A DNA stretch of 64,000 nucleotides, from the NCBI RefSeq assembly GCF_019331715.1, contig NZ_JAHBBG010000001.1:310001-374000 (forward strand). Direction: 5' to 3'. Within the stretch, counting starts at the first letter, position 1; each line of letters opens with the position of its first letter. Below the pieces are notes generated by a model. It saw only the letters and a list, made by a program, of their open reading frames with translations. It was not told the DNA's origin and ran no database searches. The translations under genes were made by a program, and so were the position numbers. Positions 20,701-28,469 of this stretch are shown here, in pieces. Origin of the DNA: Bifidobacterium simiiventris. Its GTDB lineage: Bacteria > Actinomycetota > Actinomycetes > Actinomycetales > Bifidobacteriaceae.

Positions 20701-21409
20701 CGAAGAATGCGATCGCGATCGCGTCGCGGTATTCGAGATCGTAGCGCATCGAGCCGGGCAGTTCGGCGCGCACCTGTTCGAGCGTGTACCGGTTGCCGGT
20801 CTTGAGCCAGGAGGCGAGCCAGTTCATACGGCCGGCGTCGTCGCGGCCGATGATGCCTCCCTGCACGCAGTCGAGCATGCGCGGGCCGGACTCGCCGTGC
20901 GAGCCGTGCGAGCCGTGTCCGGACTCCGCGCGCGCCGCCGCGTGATGGCCGAACCGCGGACCGTCCGGCAGTCGGATCGATCCTTCCTTGCCGAACTGGA
21001 ACCGCGCCTGCATGTTGTACGTGTCCATCGCCGGATCCTCGCCGGCGAACACGCGTCCCTTGTCGTCCGCTATCGCGACCTGCGCGAAATGGTCCCGGTC
21101 GCTGAACGCGCCGAGCGCAAGCACGCTGCCCTGCCGGCCGGGCAGCTGCACCCAGCCGAACCGCAGCGAATCCTCCTCCTGCCAGACCAGCTCGTCGAAC
21201 ACGTGCCGTTTGACGAGCGGACCGAGTTCGACGGCATGGCCGGCCAGCACTTTGGGCATATCCTTGCCCGCGTCGGCCGTATGCGTCGCGGAGAACGGCG
21301 CGAGCGGCGTCCTGCCGCCGAATGCGGCGTCGCCGAGCGAGCGCACCAGCCTGCCGATCGCGGCCGGCACGCCGCGGCCATGACTGTGGTGTGGTGTGCG
21401 TTGGAACAT
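17756..21409 (-). CDS. Large TPR-like protein of unknown function
   Basis: This protein is about 1217 residues when started at the ATG at 21409; GGAAG lies ten bases upstream, and a reading from 21472 would overlap the divergent gene. The first 600 residues are a globular region with no motif I recognise. About 640-790 is an acidic, Thr/Asp/Gln-rich linker that includes four tandem TGQ units. The C-terminal third (about 880-1200) is helical with paired-helix spacing reminiscent of tetratricopeptide repeats, for example YAHMEVADILAQIKGAKAALPHLNAM. There are no membrane segments or signal peptide, so it should be cytoplasmic. It looks like a bifidobacterial family protein. It is divergent from the 754-residue membrane protein, with 50 bases between starts. 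Confidence 0.7.
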   Translation of the reverse strand: MFQRTPHHSHGRGVPAAIGRLVRSLGDAAFGGRTPLAPFSATHTADAGKDMPKVLAGHAVELGPLVKRHVFDELVWQEEDSLRFGWVQLPGRQGSVLALGAFSDRDHFAQVAIADDKGRVFAGEDPAMDTYNMQARFQFGKEGSIRLPDGPRFGHHAAARAESGHGSHGSHGESGPRMLDCVQGGIIGRDDAGRMNWLASWLKTGNRYTLEQVRAELPGSMRYDLEYRDAIAIAFFATYFLPAMNGLLIGFGSGNIFRRLNREAPIGAIRRCLRDTLDARAHGMRASGLEDHFSDLMHEAGALDPATGLDAVHGAEPLHLYTSTYSGSYFLTWNGNLQFPAILQTLRIEGNLNRFANVSAWLERNARQGLTPIEDTVTRAQAAQIDRMLLDNPALGVLQPDPAFIFDANGNGNVGGPGPAGTAASVQASVGDLDLNAVDPASGMGDDRHAVLRLADEARAVSKRLAEQHPDPLARTGEPSEWLYRQTVSTLLRRLRLPFRFDVEFRSNLADGQAAIGFTTSGPSMMPSSRYDAQRHMWVPLDEHDRAAMSADYNLRVGLMMATLLFGADERIRRVSLHIDSIGLEEAVAEQDSAISGMVGKMLRTFERVRRGDIGLGGTKADPKDGDFHGDPSLSLPRPVEDSHDDATPDPASQAATGATSQADGATDRIASGDGMAEQTPADADRTDQTGQTGQTGQTGRDDQSSVDSQFEDLMRGIDLDEVSFAMPSTNTDDTDSAAIADDYNPDDPMGAFNDLGGDTSGSASDESSDPLNALRTSPTVRTMVTVEFDRDDLLARLYEDGLEHPVDTYRAFGANLRFDEHGALAPTEAGFDLRDSRFAPAGSQEEPELSDAAFSPEVARVFGTADETGLSIQRADLLQRGVAEFHRLAADAAMPSVEKAQRAMRLIDRIGDPELSSLAPQVTSALIDGRDTPDITFQLGAGIDRERNKAHDLLFSGQMDRAMDVMEAEIERLDLMYANNPGVPRYFNSYAERVVYNRLFATPGEQTVLIPDDLFYAHMEVADILAQIKGAKAALPHLNAMVSYAPSYPLSHLKLAVQLARLEDWDSARAACLNALRVALDRDDAAFAYYRFAYCEWMHDQFATAAAAYIMSDHISPGQIGALEGELRELMARADSQCVPVPDSVEAAKSVLAAHDLPVWPRTEVGGIIRDAARVSVDEGMFVPARTLSVAWARMADDDADGIDVIQAQFLRSLNA

Positions 21410-21459
21410 GACCCACATTCTTCCAATCCAGCCCGACATGAAGCCTATAGAATAATGGA

Positions 21460-23724
21460 GTGCCTTCAACATTCCGCCGCCCCATCGTCCGTCCGCGCAC
21501 GCTGCTCGTCACCATCGTGGCGATGCTGCTGATCGCGCTGCTCGAATGCTTCGCGTTCAACCTGCCGTTCTGGGCCACCCTGTCCGCCAGCACCGACACG
21601 TCGGCCGCCGCGAACACGCTCGGCCCCGGTCTCGAACGCACCGAGAACGGCCTGCTGCGCGTCACCGACCCGACCGGCGCATGGCTCGAGGTCAAGTCCG
21701 ACGGCACGTCGCACTACGCGCGCGTCGATCTGGCCGACGAGACGATGCGGCTCATGAACAGCAAGACGCTCACCGACGATGCCAAACCGGCCGCCGTCTT
21801 CCACCTGCGGTTCGACGCGAACGGCACGGCCGGCCGCACGCAGGCGATGTCATTGTGGTCGCCGCGCTCCCTGTACCCGCGCACCGAGGCGAGCGGCACG
21901 ATCCGCGTATGGGTGCAGGAGCCGAAGGGCACGCTCGTGCCGATCGACGCGGTGCGCGCGAACGTGCGCGTGCCGTTCCAGTGGAGCTGGACGCGCGTGG
22001 TCGTGCTCGCCGCCGCAGTGCTCCTGTTGCTGCTGTGGCGGCCAGGCTCGCGCCTGTGGCGCACGCCGCTCGACCCGTCCGACCGCAGACAGCGCATCGC
22101 GCTCGCCGTGGTATTGGCGGCGGTGGCCATACCGACGATGAGCGCGGTGGTGTGGATGGTGTCGGTGTTCGGGCCGATGGTGTTCCACAACGAGAATGGC
22201 TACACGTACGACTACGACCAGTACGCGCATGTGGCCGACGCGCTGCTGCACGGCCGGATCTGGCTTGATCTCAAAGTGCCGGCCGAGCTGGCAGTCGCCG
22301 ACGCGCCGCACAGCATCGTCACACGCAGCCGTCTCATGGCCGACGGCGTGACGCCGATCTACTGGGACTACGCGTACTACGACGGCCACTGGTATTCGTA
22401 TTTCGGCGTGGTGCCGGCGCTGCTGCTGTTCGTGCCGTACCAGATGGTCACCGCGTGGATGGCGGACGGCGATCCGCTGGGCGTCAACGGCCGGATGCTG
22501 CCGACCGGCGCGGCCGACCTGCTGCTCATGTATGGGTTCCTCGTGTTCGCATGCCTGATGGTCGTCCGTCTCGTGCACCGGATCGCACCGCGCGCCTCGG
22601 TGGCGAGCACGTCGATGGCGATGGCCCTGTTCCTGGTGTGTTCGAACGCCTGCTATCTGTGGTTCCGCACGAATTTCTACTCGGTGCCGATCGCCGCGTC
22701 GATGATGTTCACCTGTCTCGGTCTGTGGCTGTGGATGGGCGCGATCCGGCCGCAACGGCACACGGGCACGGGCCGAAGCCCGCGCGACGGTCGCACGCTG
22801 TGGCGGATCGGCGGCTCCGCTCCCCTGTCGCTGCCGCATCTGGCCGGCGGCGCACTGTGCATCGCGCTCAACTTCGGATGCCGGCCGCCGTTCTCGCTTG
22901 CCGCATTGCTGGCGATCCCGCTGTTCTGGCCGCAGATCCGCGCTCTGGCCGATGGTCTGCGTCGCCGCACGATCACGCTGCGCCACGCGCTGGCCGCGCC
23001 GCTTGCGGTCGTCGCACCGGCGATTATCGTTGTGCTCCCGCTTATGGCCTATAACAAGGCGCGGTTCGGCAGTCTGTTCGATTTCGGCAGCGCGTATCAG
23101 ATGACGGTCACCGACATGACGAGCTTCCGTCTGCCGGCAGCCGATATCCCGTACATGATCGTCTACTATCTGTTCCTGCCGTTGCGGTTCACCGGCGTGT
23201 TCCCGTATCTGGCAATCCAGCCGACGCCGCTGCCCGAATGGGGGTTCACCGAGGCGATGGTCGGCGGCCTGTTCATCACCTGTCCGCTGGCATTGCTGGC
23301 GTTCGCGCTGCCGCGGATGCGTCGGCGCGTCGCCCGACCGTATTGGGCGACGCTGATGTGCGCGCTGGTGATCGGACTGCTGCTGGTCGTGGTCGATATC
23401 GTCGAGGGCGGCATGGGATGGCGGTACATGTGCGATTTCGGTTGGCTGATCGCGATCGCGGCGATGCCGGCGTTGCTGCGCGTGGTGGAGGGCCGGGCCG
23501 TGTTCGAACCGTGGCTGTACGACGATCTGGATGATTCGCCGTACAGCCGCACGCCGATCTGGCGGCATGGCATCCGTCTGCTGGTTATGCTCGTGCTCGC
23601 GGCGATGCTGGCCGTGACGGTGCTCTCATGCTTCGTGCCGGGGCGCGACGATTCGCTCGACCACAACAATCCGGGCTTCTTTTATGACATCCGCTCCTGG
23701 TTCACGCTCCTCGGCCTGAACTGA
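21460..23724 (+). CDS. Polytopic membrane protein, possible GT-C-type glycosyltransferase
   Basis: This 754-residue protein starts with GTG at 21460; the ribosome site is weak, so the start is uncertain. A first membrane helix (about 12-35) is followed by an extracytoplasmic domain of about 140 residues, then roughly ten further hydrophobic helices. A loop after the third helix reads GYTYDYDQYAHVADALLHG. An acidic motif in the first large loop after a helix is the usual layout of GT-C lipid-sugar-dependent transferases (ArnT/PMT type), so a transferase role is plausible but not shown. It is followed in the same direction by the aryl-sulfate sulfotransferase, separated by a palindromic repeat. 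Confidence 0.7.
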   Translation: MPSTFRRPIVRPRTLLVTIVAMLLIALLECFAFNLPFWATLSASTDTSAAANTLGPGLERTENGLLRVTDPTGAWLEVKSDGTSHYARVDLADETMRLMNSKTLTDDAKPAAVFHLRFDANGTAGRTQAMSLWSPRSLYPRTEASGTIRVWVQEPKGTLVPIDAVRANVRVPFQWSWTRVVVLAAAVLLLLLWRPGSRLWRTPLDPSDRRQRIALAVVLAAVAIPTMSAVVWMVSVFGPMVFHNENGYTYDYDQYAHVADALLHGRIWLDLKVPAELAVADAPHSIVTRSRLMADGVTPIYWDYAYYDGHWYSYFGVVPALLLFVPYQMVTAWMADGDPLGVNGRMLPTGAADLLLMYGFLVFACLMVVRLVHRIAPRASVASTSMAMALFLVCSNACYLWFRTNFYSVPIAASMMFTCLGLWLWMGAIRPQRHTGTGRSPRDGRTLWRIGGSAPLSLPHLAGGALCIALNFGCRPPFSLAALLAIPLFWPQIRALADGLRRRTITLRHALAAPLAVVAPAIIVVLPLMAYNKARFGSLFDFGSAYQMTVTDMTSFRLPAADIPYMIVYYLFLPLRFTGVFPYLAIQPTPLPEWGFTEAMVGGLFITCPLALLAFALPRMRRRVARPYWATLMCALVIGLLLVVVDIVEGGMGWRYMCDFGWLIAIAAMPALLRVVEGRAVFEPWLYDDLDDSPYSRTPIWRHGIRLLVMLVLAAMLAVTVLSCFVPGRDDSLDHNNPGFFYDIRSWFTLLGLN

Positions 23725-23745
23725 CGTCACATATCCTGAGTAAGA

Positions 23746-23843
23746 CGTGTCATTTCGACCGAGCGCAGCGAGCGGAGAAATCTTTTCCCGCAACCGTTCC
23801 GAAAGATTTCTCGACTCGGCTCCGCCTCGCTCGAAATGACACG
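23746..23843. repeat. Palindromic repeat family A, intergenic copy
   Basis: This is a 98-base near-palindrome bounded by CGTGTCATTTCGA and TCGAAATGACACG. Its inner arms are GAGCGGAGAAATCTTT and AAAGATTTCTCGACTCGG around a short variable loop. The same element recurs at 35876, 46983, 47844 (half) and 61574. Here it lies between the membrane protein and sulfotransferase genes. It could act as a terminator or mRNA-stabilising hairpin, but its recurrence in coding DNA shows it is a dispersed repeat. Confidence 0.9.
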
Positions 23844-24000
23844 CAGAGGCAGACAACCAAAAACCGACGCATCCAGCGAACCATCAGCAAACCACCGGCG
23901 GTTTCCCTGCGGTTCACCGGAAGTTTTCCAAGACTCGAGTCATACTAATGGACGATAGCGCATCATCCGATCATCTGTTACGAAACGAAGACCCGTCCCC

Positions 24001-25731
24001 ATGAAGAACGTCATCCGGCTCAATCCGACCGTCAGAACCAATGTCATCCGCGGCGTCGCGGCCACCGTCGCCGTCATCGTCACCGTCGTGCTGTGTCTGC
24101 TCACGCAGGACAACGTGAGCGCCACGATCAAACAGAACCGCATCGAACGGCTCAACGCGCAGATCGCCAACGTATACACCGCCGACTACCAGCAGATGGC
24201 CGACGAAAACCTCGCCAAGGCGCGCGACAAGGAGACCCACGACGTCGACAACATCTTCGTCGCCGACAATCCGTACGGCACGAACACCACGTCGCTGTAC
24301 GTCTACTTCAACTCGCGTTACGAGACCGCCGTCACGTACACCGTCTCCGCCGCCGGCTACCCCGACTTCACCGCCACCGCCAACCAGGGCGAGGACTACA
24401 CCACTGAACACGAGTTCCTCGTGCTCGGCCTCATCCCCGACGTGGAGAACACGATCACGTTCACGCTCACCGATTCGGGCGGCGTGAGCACCGAATACAC
24501 GATCACACATCAGGGCCCGTCGCTGCTCGGCACCGAGGCCGTGCGCCTCGAACAGACCGACGGCAGCCTCGAGCCGACCGCCGCGTTCACGTCGGCCGGC
24601 TCGTCGTCCACCGCCGCCGCATCCGCGATCACGCAACAGCTCGGCAACGGCCTGTACGCGATCCTCGGCAACGACAGCGACGAGCAGGACTTCATGTACT
24701 ACTACGACGCGTACGGCGTGCTGCGCGGCGAAGTGCCGGTCAAGTACTACCGTTCGCACCGCCTGCTGTTCGACGACGACGGGCTCATGTGGTTCTCCGC
24801 GTCCACGCACACGATGGTCGGCATGAACCGGCTCGGCAAGCTCGAGAAGATCTACGATCTCGGCGGCGACTTCATCCTCCACCACGACTACGCGCTCGAT
24901 TCGGACGGCAACATCGTGCTGCTCGCCACCGACTTGAGCCGCGACGACCACGCCGTGCAGGATCAGGTCGTCAAACTCGACACCGATACCGGCAAAACCA
25001 CGCTGCTGCTCGACTTCGGCACCATGTTCGCCGACTACAAGTCCACCACCGACCACTCCGGCATCGACGAATCCGACCCGACCGCCACGAACCGTTGGGA
25101 CTGGCTGCACTGCAACACCATCCAGTTGCTGCCCGACGGCTCCGCGCTGTTCTCCGCACGCGAGACGTCCACGATCATCAAGGTCAACGACCTTGAGGGC
25201 ACGCCCACGCTCGCGTACATGATCGGCGAGCAGAGCGTGTGGGACGGCACCGAATACGCCGACCTGTTCCTCACCAAGGACGGCGACTTCGGCGACACCG
25301 GCGGTCAGCATTCCATCACGTACGTGGCCGACGACTCGCTGGCGGACGTCCAGTACTACCTGTACATGTTCGACAACAACTACGGCTACGCGATGACCCG
25401 CCCCGACTACGACTGGACCGTGATCGACGGCATCAGTACCGCCGGATCGTCCAAGGACAAGGACTCGCGCTCGCAGTACCGCCGCTATCTGGTGGATGAG
25501 AACGCGGGCACGTACGCCGAGGTCGCCTCGTTCGACGTACCGTACTCGCCGTATGTGAGCTCGGCGCAAGAGCTGGGCAACGGGAACATCCTGATCGACA
25601 CGGGCATGCAGGGCCTGTTCGGCACGTACACGGCCGACGGCGAGCTGCTCGCACAGTACAGGATGGAGCTCAACACGGCGTACATCTACCGCGTGTACCA
25701 GTACAGCTTCAAGGGCTTCTACTTCGCGTAA
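24001..25731 (+). CDS. Aryl-sulfate sulfotransferase (ASST family)
   Basis: This is a 576-residue PAPS-independent arylsulfotransferase, which moves sulfate between phenolic compounds. Residues 15-37 form a single N-terminal membrane anchor or signal. Residues about 90-180 are a beta-rich Arylsulfotran_N-like domain. The remainder is a predicted beta-propeller with the family motifs FILHHDYALDSDGN (His294/295) and NRWDWLHCNTIQLLPDGS (His370), plus SARETSTIIKV with a conserved arginine. In studied enzymes a histidine carries the transient sulfate. The protein should face outside the membrane. Its partner may be the upstream membrane protein, transcribed in the same direction. Family assignment is firm; the substrate (phenolic, steroid or drug sulfate) is unknown. 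Confidence 0.87.
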   Translation: MKNVIRLNPTVRTNVIRGVAATVAVIVTVVLCLLTQDNVSATIKQNRIERLNAQIANVYTADYQQMADENLAKARDKETHDVDNIFVADNPYGTNTTSLYVYFNSRYETAVTYTVSAAGYPDFTATANQGEDYTTEHEFLVLGLIPDVENTITFTLTDSGGVSTEYTITHQGPSLLGTEAVRLEQTDGSLEPTAAFTSAGSSSTAAASAITQQLGNGLYAILGNDSDEQDFMYYYDAYGVLRGEVPVKYYRSHRLLFDDDGLMWFSASTHTMVGMNRLGKLEKIYDLGGDFILHHDYALDSDGNIVLLATDLSRDDHAVQDQVVKLDTDTGKTTLLLDFGTMFADYKSTTDHSGIDESDPTATNRWDWLHCNTIQLLPDGSALFSARETSTIIKVNDLEGTPTLAYMIGEQSVWDGTEYADLFLTKDGDFGDTGGQHSITYVADDSLADVQYYLYMFDNNYGYAMTRPDYDWTVIDGISTAGSSKDKDSRSQYRRYLVDENAGTYAEVASFDVPYSPYVSSAQELGNGNILIDTGMQGLFGTYTADGELLAQYRMELNTAYIYRVYQYSFKGFYFA

Positions 25732-25819
25732 CGCGCGCCAGCGCCCCGCCACACCGCCCCCCCTTCGCGATCTCCTCGCGGCCCCTCGCTCCCCTCACCC
25801 CCCAGGTCACACTCCGTTC

Positions 25820-25944
25820 CGCGCCGCGGAGCGTGACCGGGCGCGGGCTGGGTAAACCGTCGATTCTGCAAAACCCTTATGTTCCAACGGTTTACAAACA
25901 CGGTCATGACTCACAATCCGCTCCCGGTCACGCTCCGCGGCGCG
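25820..25944. repeat. 125-bp nested palindromic element
   Basis: The outer arms, 25820-25841 and 25923-25944, are perfect 22-base inverted repeats beginning CGCGCCGCGG. Inner arms at 25852-25860 and 25887-25895 are perfect nine-base repeats, GTAAACCGT and ACGGTTTAC. A third, one-mismatch copy of the GGTCACGCTCCG part lies at about 25804. The element fills the gap between the sulfotransferase and the ABC ATPase, contains no open frame of note, and looks like a MITE-like or structural repeat. Confidence 0.75.
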
Positions 25945-26005
25945 AGGATGTCAGGCCGTTGCATCGTGCATCGCAACGATCCCCTGCCGACTACACTGGG
26001 GAGTC

Positions 26006-26896
26006 ATGGGACTGTTTGATTCGTTGTTTGGGGGACGCACGGCGGCCGATCGCCCGTCGTCGGTGACGTTCGTGATGGACGGGGCCGGGCACCGGTACGA
26101 GGACGGCAACGTCGGGTTGCTGCCGACGACGCTCACGATCGGACCGGATACGCGGCGCGTGGCGGTGATCGGACTGAACGGATCCGGCAAGACGACGCTG
26201 CTCAAACTGCTCGACGGCGCGCTGACCGCGAGCGTGGGTACGGTGGCAGTGATGGCGCATCGCGGCGACGAGACCGGCGACGACGCGACCGACGACAACG
26301 AGACCGATGCGGCCGCCAGCAATAAGGCCGCCCATGACGGCGATGTGCTCAATCCCGCGATCAAGCGCGATCTGAAGCGCATCGAGGATCTGGTCGGCCG
26401 CGTGCGTCGCGAGGAGATTCCCGACAGTTACTATCGGGCGAAGGACATCCGCGAGGCGATCGACCTGCCGTTGAAGAAGCACAAGGTGCCCGAATCGGAG
26501 CGGCAGCAGATCATCGGCGACCTGTTCGCTCATTTCGATCTGACGTCGGTGGCGCGCGAGCCGGCCAGCGCGTTGGACAGCGAGAAGCGGCATCTGCTGG
26601 CGATCGCGTCCGCGCTGAGCTTCTCCCCCGCCGCGATCGTGGCCGACGAACCGACCAAAGGACTGGACGAAATCGGTTCGGCGCATGTGGCGCGCGCGTT
26701 GTTCAGTTACGACAGGCAGGTCGTGTTCGCCACGCACGACATCGATCTGATCCAGCGCCCCGAGTACGCGATCGACCGCACGCTTGTGCTGGACGACCAC
26801 CAGCTTGTCTTCGACGGCTCCCCCGCCGACGCCGCCGCGTTCTACACCGATCTCATCCGCAAAAAGTACGAAGCCGCCAAAGCGTCACGCCAGTAG
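26006..26896 (+). CDS. ABC-type ATPase (ECF/CbiO-like) with degenerate signature
   Basis: This is a 296-residue single ATPase domain. Walker A is GLNGSGKTT (56-64), Walker B is IVADEP (211-216, Glu215) and the switch histidine is in ATHD (His244). The canonical LSGGQ signature is replaced by ALDSEKRHLLAIASAL around 189-204. An acidic insertion plus a helical stretch (about 90-165) stands where the Q-loop region should be. The overall type is closest to cobalt/ECF importer ATPases. No permease or substrate-binding gene is adjacent, so partners are unknown. It could be an energising subunit shared with membrane parts encoded elsewhere, or a regulatory ATPase. The start ATG lies after GGGGAGTC. 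Confidence 0.75.
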   Translation: MGLFDSLFGGRTAADRPSSVTFVMDGAGHRYEDGNVGLLPTTLTIGPDTRRVAVIGLNGSGKTTLLKLLDGALTASVGTVAVMAHRGDETGDDATDDNETDAAASNKAAHDGDVLNPAIKRDLKRIEDLVGRVRREEIPDSYYRAKDIREAIDLPLKKHKVPESERQQIIGDLFAHFDLTSVAREPASALDSEKRHLLAIASALSFSPAAIVADEPTKGLDEIGSAHVARALFSYDRQVVFATHDIDLIQRPEYAIDRTLVLDDHQLVFDGSPADAAAFYTDLIRKKYEAAKASRQ

Positions 26897-26918
26897 GCTC
26901 AGCATCGTCAGCATATGA

Positions 26919-26980
26919 AGCTGGCGGAGCCTCGGCTCCCTCGGCTGAGGGAGCTGTCAGCGAAGCTGACTGAGGGAGCG
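26919..26980. repeat. Palindromic repeat family B, copy 1
   Basis: This 62-base element runs from AGCTGGCGGAGCCTCGGC to GAGGGAGCG and contains two hairpins: CTCCCTCGGCTGAGGGAG and GTCAGCGAAGCTGAC. Further copies are at 32703, 33875, 33968 (inverted) and 48781 (inverted). Here it follows the ABC ATPase stop by 22 bases and could serve as its transcript end. Confidence 0.85.
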
Positions 26981-27006
26981 TCTGCGGCGCGGCATCGCGA
27001 TGTCTA

Positions 27007-28230
27007 TCACAGCAATCCATTGACCGTGTCGAGCACGACGCGCACGTTGCGTTCGAACTCCTCCGGCTCCGGCAGCAGCGAGATCGCCAGGTAGCCGTTC
27101 GACGTCATGTCGAAGAAGTATCCCGGCTGACCGGAGACGCTGTGCCGTTCGATCATCGCGAGCACCAGTTCGTTCTCGTCGATCACGCTCGGCACGCGTA
27201 GCAGCACGTTCCAGCCGCCTTCGGCCCGCAGCACGCTCACGAATCCTTGCTCATCCGCATCGAGCAACCGATGCAGCAACGCGAGATTGCCGCGCACACG
27301 CTCGCGCACACGGTCCGTCTGCGAGCCGGCCGCATCCAGCAATGCCGGAATCTGCCGCGCGATGATATCGCTCATCGGCAGATAGTCGTCGGCGATCACG
27401 TCCAACCGTCGCTGTGCTTCGGCCACGTCCGCATCCGGCCCGGACACCTGGATCCAGCCGACCTTCGCATGCGGCGCGGCGAGCATCTTCGAGAATCCGT
27501 CCAATGCGAACGTAAGCACGCCCGGCTCCCCCGCCAGCCGCGCATTGCCGTCGAACGGTTCGAGCGAATAATCGTAGAACACCTCGTCGGCGATGATCGC
27601 GACGCCCCGTTCACGGCACAACGACACGATGCGTTCGCGTTCGGACGGTTTGACGTACGATCCGGTCGGATTGTTCGGATTGATGAGCACCAGCGCACGA
27701 ATACGTTCGCCGTGCTCGCCGTTCAGCAATGATTCCAGTTCGGCGACGTCGATGTACCAGGAGCCGTCGAACTGCAACTGGTATTCGACCGTGTCCACGC
27801 ATTCGAGCCGTGCGATCGACTCGATGAGTGGATAGCCGGGCTTCGGCGCGAGCACCGCGTCGCCCGCGTCGCACAGCAGTTTGATCAGCCACGAGTAGGC
27901 TTCCGACGTGGAACTCAAGATGTACAGGCGATCCGGGTCGATGACCGAGGTGGTCGCGCCGTCTGCTTCAGCGACAGACGCGCCGCCGGCATCGTTCGCC
28001 GTGCCCGTGCCATAGGTCCGCGTCAGGAACGAGGCCAATGCCTCACGTGCCGCACGCTGCCCGCGCGGATCGGCGGTGTAGACCTCCGGCACCAATGCCG
28101 GGGCCAGTCCGTGCCGGGTCGGGTTGGAATCGTTGAGCTTGCCGAGCGTCACGCCGTCCCGCTTGCACCGGGCCTCGGCTGCGGCGATCGGATTGGGCGC
28201 ACTGATATCGACTCGTGAGGAAAATCGCAT
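27007..28230 (-). CDS. Class I/II PLP-dependent aminotransferase
   Basis: This is a 407-residue fold-type I aminotransferase. Recognisable elements are VLINPNNPTG (Asn184/Asn187 region, ring contacts), AIIADEVFYDY (Asp215 pairing with the PLP nitrogen) and ALDGFSKML, with Lys248 as the predicted Schiff base. Family relatives include alanine and aspartate-type transaminases and MalY-like regulators, so the substrate is not fixed. I used the ATG at 28230; no good ribosome site precedes it or the GTG at 28248, so the start is uncertain. It lies downstream of ppgK in the same direction, separated by repeats and a terminator, so it is probably transcribed independently. Confidence 0.86.
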   Translation of the reverse strand: MRFSSRVDISAPNPIAAAEARCKRDGVTLGKLNDSNPTRHGLAPALVPEVYTADPRGQRAAREALASFLTRTYGTGTANDAGGASVAEADGATTSVIDPDRLYILSSTSEAYSWLIKLLCDAGDAVLAPKPGYPLIESIARLECVDTVEYQLQFDGSWYIDVAELESLLNGEHGERIRALVLINPNNPTGSYVKPSERERIVSLCRERGVAIIADEVFYDYSLEPFDGNARLAGEPGVLTFALDGFSKMLAAPHAKVGWIQVSGPDADVAEAQRRLDVIADDYLPMSDIIARQIPALLDAAGSQTDRVRERVRGNLALLHRLLDADEQGFVSVLRAEGGWNVLLRVPSVIDENELVLAMIERHSVSGQPGYFFDMTSNGYLAISLLPEPEEFERNVRVVLDTVNGLL

Positions 28231-28273
28231 GGCTGTCAGTCTAGCCACGCATCACGAAAACCCGTCAGTCACT

Positions 28274-28387
28274 CGTGGCGGAAAACGCTCACTGACAGCC
28301 CACTCAACGAGCGAAAACCGCCACTCCGACCACGTCGTGGCAGAAAACGCTCGCTCACGGCGATCTCAGCGAGCGTTTTCCGCCACG
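28274..28387. repeat. Two hairpins of repeat family C
   Basis: Two related dyads lie in tandem. The first (28274-28324) pairs CGTGGCGG and CCGCCAC-type ends around GAAAACGCTC. The second (28336-28387) has 20-base arms, CGTGGCAGAAAACGCTCGCT and its complement, with one mismatch. A third copy is at 30204-30247. The gap between the aminotransferase and ppgK genes otherwise holds only the ppgK terminator. Confidence 0.8.
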
Positions 28388-28415
28388 AGGGAGAGCAGCA
28401 TCGCCCATATGGCAG

Positions 28416-28443
28416 CAAAAAGGCTCCCCACAAGGGAGGAGCC
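28416..28443 (-). terminator. Intrinsic terminator of ppgK
   Basis: On the minus strand, 27 bases past the ppgK stop, GGCTCCTCCC pairs with GGGGAGCC and is followed by a five-base T-run. This is a compact hairpin with the classical U-tract. Confidence 0.75.
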
Positions 28444-28469
28444 GGTAAGGATTTACGCGCGAACCGTCG

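Noticed and set aside
25757..25763. C7 run as a second slippage tract
   Set aside because: Seven bases, downstream of the sulfotransferase stop, not linked to any start or reading frame.
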